From positions 6,138,001-6,202,000 of the forward strand of contig OZ244119.1 of NCBI GenBank assembly GCA_965215755.1: a stretch of 64,000 nucleotides of DNA, given 5' to 3'. A model generated the notes under the pieces. That model saw nothing but the letters and a program-made list of their open reading frames with translations, had not been told where the DNA came from and did no database searches. Positions within the stretch are counted from its first letter, which is position 1. Every line of letters starts with the position of its first letter. The stretch is from Tectiglobus sp965215755 (GTDB lineage Bacteria; Pseudomonadota; Alphaproteobacteria; Rhizobiales; Hyphomicrobiaceae). Shown here in pieces: positions 60,558 to 64,000 of the stretch. A program made the translations under genes and the position numbers.

Positions 60558-61331
60558 ATGGAATACCACGGTGACATAGCAGTTGTTCAACGAAGGGTTG
60601 CCGAAACTTCCGATCTGTATCGCCGGCGCCTGGCAATGCTTGAAGCGCTCTCTTTGCAACCTGGAGACAGCGTGCTCGAGGTCGGCTGCGGTGGCGGTGG
60701 ACTGCTACCTGCCTTGGCTGCATCTGTCGGGTCGTCAGGCCGCATCATCGGCATTGATATCAGTCCTGACCAAATCAGGGCTGCCAACGACGCCTGTGCG
60801 CCATTTGAATTCGCACGTGCAGAGGTTCAGGATGTCAACAACCTGCCCTACGAGGATGGCTGTTTCGATGTCATTGCCGCCATTCAGGTGATCGAGTACC
60901 TCGACCAGCCTGAAGCCGCGCTTGCGGGATTGCGCCGTGTTTGCTCGGACAGGGGGCGCATCGCGATCCTGGCGACCAACTGGGACACGATGTTTTGGCA
61001 CTGTGATGCGCCAGAATTAACGGCGCAGATCCAGACCGCATGGCGCGAGCATGCGCCCTTTCCGAACCTACCCGCTGAACTGCGAAGCATGTTCTCGAAC
61101 GTCGGATTTCAGATTACGCAACAAACACCAGTGACAATCATCAACAATGCCTACCACGAAGATGCATTTTCCTACTGGATCGCACGTCTGATCGTCGCCT
61201 ATGTGACAGGGCAAGGTCTCGTTTCGCAAGATGATGGCGAGCAATGGCTGGCTCAACTTCAGACGGCCCAAGACAAAGGCCGGTTCTTCTTCAGCTCGAC
61301 ACCTGTTTTAACGGTTGGAGTGCCATTCTAG
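60558..61331 (+). CDS. Class I SAM-dependent methyltransferase (MT-E)
   Basis: 257 residues. V-L-E-V-G-C-G-G-G-G (motif I), I-G-I-D-I-S and A-I-Q-V-I-E-Y-L-D are clear. The start follows GGTCTC only loosely. Unlike MT-A to MT-D it is read rightward. Its frame overlaps the open frame of the downstream GFA gene, which starts later. Confidence 0.83.
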   Translation: MEYHGDIAVVQRRVAETSDLYRRRLAMLEALSLQPGDSVLEVGCGGGGLLPALAASVGSSGRIIGIDISPDQIRAANDACAPFEFARAEVQDVNNLPYEDGCFDVIAAIQVIEYLDQPEAALAGLRRVCSDRGRIAILATNWDTMFWHCDAPELTAQIQTAWREHAPFPNLPAELRSMFSNVGFQITQQTPVTIINNAYHEDAFSYWIARLIVAYVTGQGLVSQDDGEQWLAQLQTAQDKGRFFFSSTPVLTVGVPF

Positions 61332-61378
61332 GGAAAGAGAACTTTATCACGGCCTTACAAGAAGCTGGGAGACTTAGC

Positions 61379-61801
61379 ATTTCAGAACAACCAAAATGGT
61401 TTGGCGGCTGCCTTTGCGGAGATATCCGCTATCAGGCTTCCGGTAATCCCGAATGGGCTGGGATTTGCCATTGCCGTTCGTGTCGAAAGCATACCGGAGG
61501 TATTCTGAATGCCGCGGCTGGCTTCCAAAGAGCAAACGTCAAGTTCACACAAGAGCCAAAGGAGTTCCATTCTTCAACGGGCGTCCGCCGGCTCTTCTGC
61601 AATCGCTGCGGGAGTGCCTTGGCCTACCTGAACGAGCAATGGCCGCGGGAAATCCACTTGTTCGTTGGGACCTTCGACAAACCAGATTGCGTTGAGCCTC
61701 AGTTTCATATCTTCGCACAAGAGAAGCTGTGCTGGCTTTCATGTTCGGATGATCTGCCGAAGTACAAGACAACACCGTCTGCCGGTGAATTGATCGCTTA
61801 A
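61379..61801 (+). CDS. GFA-family zinc-binding protein, apparent ATT start
   Basis: 140 residues counted from 61379. F-G-G-C-L-C-G-D-I-R-Y, C-H-C-R-S-C-R-K and F-C-N-R-C-G-S supply the seven cysteines of the glutathione-dependent formaldehyde-activating (GFA) fold. No ATG, GTG or TTG fits the N-terminus. An ATT lies 6 bases after GGGAGA, exactly where relatives have their Met (M-S-E-x-P). ATT starts are rare, so this is either an unusual start or a recent start-codon loss. Confidence 0.75.
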   Translation: MSEQPKWFGGCLCGDIRYQASGNPEWAGICHCRSCRKHTGGILNAAAGFQRANVKFTQEPKEFHSSTGVRRLFCNRCGSALAYLNEQWPREIHLFVGTFDKPDCVEPQFHIFAQEKLCWLSCSDDLPKYKTTPSAGELIA

Positions 61802-62014
61802 TACCGGAGGATGATCTGAAATCGAGGGAGGCTCGTCATTGATCGGTGGTCACAACCACCCGATGGGTTGCTTGAAGTTCCCCCGCAGGGCAAATGCCGT
61901 ACGAGGCGGACGGATATTCTCGGCCAATACCGTTCAAGCCCTGACCGGCTTGATAAAGTAGTCTATGGACTCAATCGGATCTCGTGCATTGGGAGAATAT
62001 GTTAGGGAGCAACC

Positions 62015-62662
62015 ATGAAAACCATCCTTTGCTACGGAGACTCTAACACTTGGGGACGTAAACCAATTGCGACCATGGGGGCCATCGAACGTTTCGATCC
62101 GGATACCCGCTGGACAGGAGTTCTAGGCCAACAGCTGGGTGCAGGCTTTCAAGTCATCGAAGAGGGCTTGAACTCTCGAACGACGGTTCATGACGATCCG
62201 ATTGATGGCGCTCACAAGAACGGCAAGTCTTATTTGTTTCCCTGCCTCGAATCCCATGCACCGTTAGATCTCGTCATCATCATGCTGGGCACGAATGATC
62301 TTAAGCGTCAGTTTTCACATTCGGCGTTCAATGTTGCCAGAGGCATCAAATCGTTGCTGGAGACCGTCGCCGCAGTCGCGCCCAAGAACTGCGGGGTCAA
62401 ACCGCAAACGCTTGTGATCTCACCGCCACCCTTTGCCCGGCTCAGTGTTCTGGCTGACATGTTCGAAGGCGGTACAGAGACATCCAGGCAGTTGGCAACG
62501 CAGATTCGACCGATCGCAGAGCTGTCTGGCAGCCATTTCCTTGATGCGGGTGAGATCATCAAAATGAGTGACATAGATGGTATTCATTTCGACGCAGATC
62601 AGCACCAAATGCTGGGCGCGGCAGTGGCGGATAGAGTGCGGCAGATCCTTGCGACGAGTTGA
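62015..62662 (+). CDS. SGNH-family esterase / acyl hydrolase
   Basis: 215 residues. Y-G-D-S-N-T-W-G (S10 nucleophile), M-L-G-T-N-D-L and D-G-I-H-F-D (Asp-His) are the SGNH blocks, of the arylesterase type. TTAGGGAGC precedes the ATG. No signal peptide, so cytoplasmic. It stands alone. Confidence 0.87.
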   Translation: MKTILCYGDSNTWGRKPIATMGAIERFDPDTRWTGVLGQQLGAGFQVIEEGLNSRTTVHDDPIDGAHKNGKSYLFPCLESHAPLDLVIIMLGTNDLKRQFSHSAFNVARGIKSLLETVAAVAPKNCGVKPQTLVISPPPFARLSVLADMFEGGTETSRQLATQIRPIAELSGSHFLDAGEIIKMSDIDGIHFDADQHQMLGAAVADRVRQILATS

Positions 62663-62842
62663 ATTTTCACCTGCGAACTTGATCCTGTGTATGCAGCTTC
62701 TCTTGAGCCAACGTCTTCTCCGAACGACATGCCGCGAAGCGGCTTTTGCCGGAGCAAATCAGTCTTCTTGATCTTCGCGGACTTGCTGCTCAGCTGCAGC
62801 TTTTGTCGAATTGCAGGATATATATAGGAACAAGGTTTATCT

Positions 62843-64000
62843 TTAGTCCGGAAGGCCGGCTTCGCGTAAGGCATCGACCAGTTCCTTGTTGCGCTGAGTG
62901 GCCGTTGGCCAAACACGATGCAATACTTCCGAGAAACTATCGAGGGTTTTGTATCTTTGCGCGTTCGACAAGAGGTTCGACAGGGCAGTATTCGCCTCCT
63001 CTCGTCGCCCCATTTTCATAAGTGCCGCCACTACGAAATGATAAGTCGTAGCTCTCGGGTTCGGGCTTGAACTCGCACGTCTTGCCCACTCCAACGCTTC
63101 TTCATAACGCCCTTCATCGAAGTAGATAAGCGCACCGGCCTGCAAGTACCCAGGGAGAAAGATATCCCGCGGTCCGAGACGAACGGCAGCTTCGATATGC
63201 ATCAGCGCCTCCTTACCGTTCCCCGCCTGCCCGAGAACAAACCCAAGGGCATAGCGGCACATCGGTGATGACGGATTGAGCGAGACAGCGTCTCTGGCGT
63301 GTGCAATCGCCGTTTCGTGGCTACCGAGAAGACTGTGCACCCGAGCACTAACCAATAGACTGTTTGGGTCACGATTGTCTAAGCCAACCGCAGTCCTGGA
63401 CTTCTTGGCGGCCTCATCTAGCAATTGATCCTGTACGCCGAAATAATGGAGCATTTTCCGCAGACGGGCATCAGCGGCATACGCAAATGCCGGTGCAAAT
63501 TCCGGGTCGGCTTTTGTCGCTCGGTCGAACAGGTCAATTGCTTTTTCGATCCCATCTTCTGTGGTCGCATGATATGCAGTTAGCCCTTGTTGGTATAAAG
63601 TCCAGGCATCTAAGTTTTCTGGTGATTTCCGCTGTGCACGCGCTCGCTCGGCTTTATCAATTTCCGGCGAAATCGCCGAAGTAATCGCATCAGTTGCTTC
63701 ATCCTGCACCGCAAATATATCGACGACATCACGATCGAAACGATCGGTCCAGAGGAGATCACCCGTGCTTGAATCTATGAGCTGCGCACTGATTCTGATG
63801 CGGTTTCCGGCCCGTCTTACACTACCTTCAACCACATACCGGACGCCGAGTTCTTGTCCGATTCTTTCAATGTCAGGCACTTGACTTTTATAAGAGAACG
63901 TCGAATTCCGCGGAACAACAGTCAAAGATCGAAAACGTGAAAGAGCAGTGATGAGATCTTCGGCCATACCGTCTGCAAAGAACGCCTGTTCCGGATCGCT
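62843..64000 (-). CDS. Cyclase/CadC-type TPR regulator, C-terminal part (5' end outside window)
   Basis: The frame is open to the window edge. Its first visible residues are S-D-P-E-Q-A-F-F-A-D-G-M-A-E-D-L-I, the FlgO-like linker block found between an N-terminal effector domain and a TPR tail. G-V-R-Y-V-V-E-G-S-V-R and D-L-L-W-T-D-R follow, then about six TPR units to the end. Such proteins usually carry an adenylate/guanylate cyclase or winged-helix domain before this part; which one cannot be seen. Confidence 0.78.
   Translation of the reverse strand, partial: SDPEQAFFADGMAEDLITALSRFRSLTVVPRNSTFSYKSQVPDIERIGQELGVRYVVEGSVRRAGNRIRISAQLIDSSTGDLLWTDRFDRDVVDIFAVQDEATDAITSAISPEIDKAERARAQRKSPENLDAWTLYQQGLTAYHATTEDGIEKAIDLFDRATKADPEFAPAFAYAADARLRKMLHYFGVQDQLLDEAAKKSRTAVGLDNRDPNSLLVSARVHSLLGSHETAIAHARDAVSLNPSSPMCRYALGFVLGQAGNGKEALMHIEAAVRLGPRDIFLPGYLQAGALIYFDEGRYEEALEWARRASSSPNPRATTYHFVVAALMKMGRREEANTALSNLLSNAQRYKTLDSFSEVLHRVWPTATQRNKELVDALREAGLPD

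Noticed and set aside
1..64000. CRISPR array
   Set aside because: No regularly spaced short direct repeats were seen on either strand; the repeats found are IS copies, one 325-bp duplication and operator dyads.

Overview
The window looks like the accessory part of an alphaproteobacterial genome, probably Hyphomicrobiales (Rhizobiales). The evidence is the style of the groESL pair with a CIRCE operator, the MobA/MobC/VirD4 proteins, a 3' fragment of a tRNA-Arg(ACG) gene, an arc-type remnant and many SAM methyltransferases typical of that order. This is an inference; no rRNA or complete tRNA is present. About a sixth of the window is insertion sequences or their remains.

Layout. (1) 1-11.8 kb: the end of a YeeE/YedE-type transporter; a caspase-like protease gene split by an IS256-family element at its fifth codon; a decayed arginine-deiminase-type locus (a cyclic-2,3-diphosphoglycerate-synthetase-like NTPase, a scar of an ornithine carbamoyltransferase gene, and a carbamate kinase cut by an IS1380 remnant); a flavin monooxygenase; a second, inverted IS256 copy; and a P4-type integrase beside a tRNA-Arg(ACG) 3' fragment (attachment site). 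(2) 12.1-22.3 kb: a 1420-residue uncharacterised STAND-like protein, divergent from and overlapping the start of a five-gene operon selD / NifS-like desulfurase / DegT-type aminotransferase / GpsA-like dehydrogenase / methyltransferase. This is the best candidate for an undescribed system, probably one making a selenium-containing metabolite. A serine-recombinase reading frame interrupted only by TGA codons follows. (3) 22.3-29.6 kb: one leftward operon in which three tiny ORFs, MobC, MobA and VirD4 lead into a vWA / PP2C / protein-kinase triad and a small membrane protein. (4) 29.6-49.0 kb: a 19.3-kb segment bounded by two identical inverted IS3-family elements. It carries pirin / isochorismatase / NmrA / DUF1772 genes, a short integrase, a MarR-controlled gene, an XRE-MmyB regulator with two membrane proteins, two secreted proteins, a DevBCA-type exporter with a TetR regulator, and a DUF2779 nuclease. 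(5) 49.0-64.0 kb: groEL-groES with CIRCE, an IS1182-family element, a metallophosphoesterase, and a run of methyltransferases shaped by a 325-bp duplication, with GNAT, MocR, GFA and SGNH genes and the end of a TPR-type cyclase-like gene.

How the genes fit together. In the selenium locus, the desulfurase would release selenide, SelD would make selenophosphate, the PLP and NAD enzymes would build a small amino/hydroxy carrier, and the methyltransferase would cap it. The large NTPase is either a regulator or a linked defence protein. In region 3 a signalling triad is wired to conjugative mobilisation. Region 4 is mainly stress, redox and export cargo with local repressors, two of them with visible operators. 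All functional statements rest on motif recognition by eye; no database search was run.
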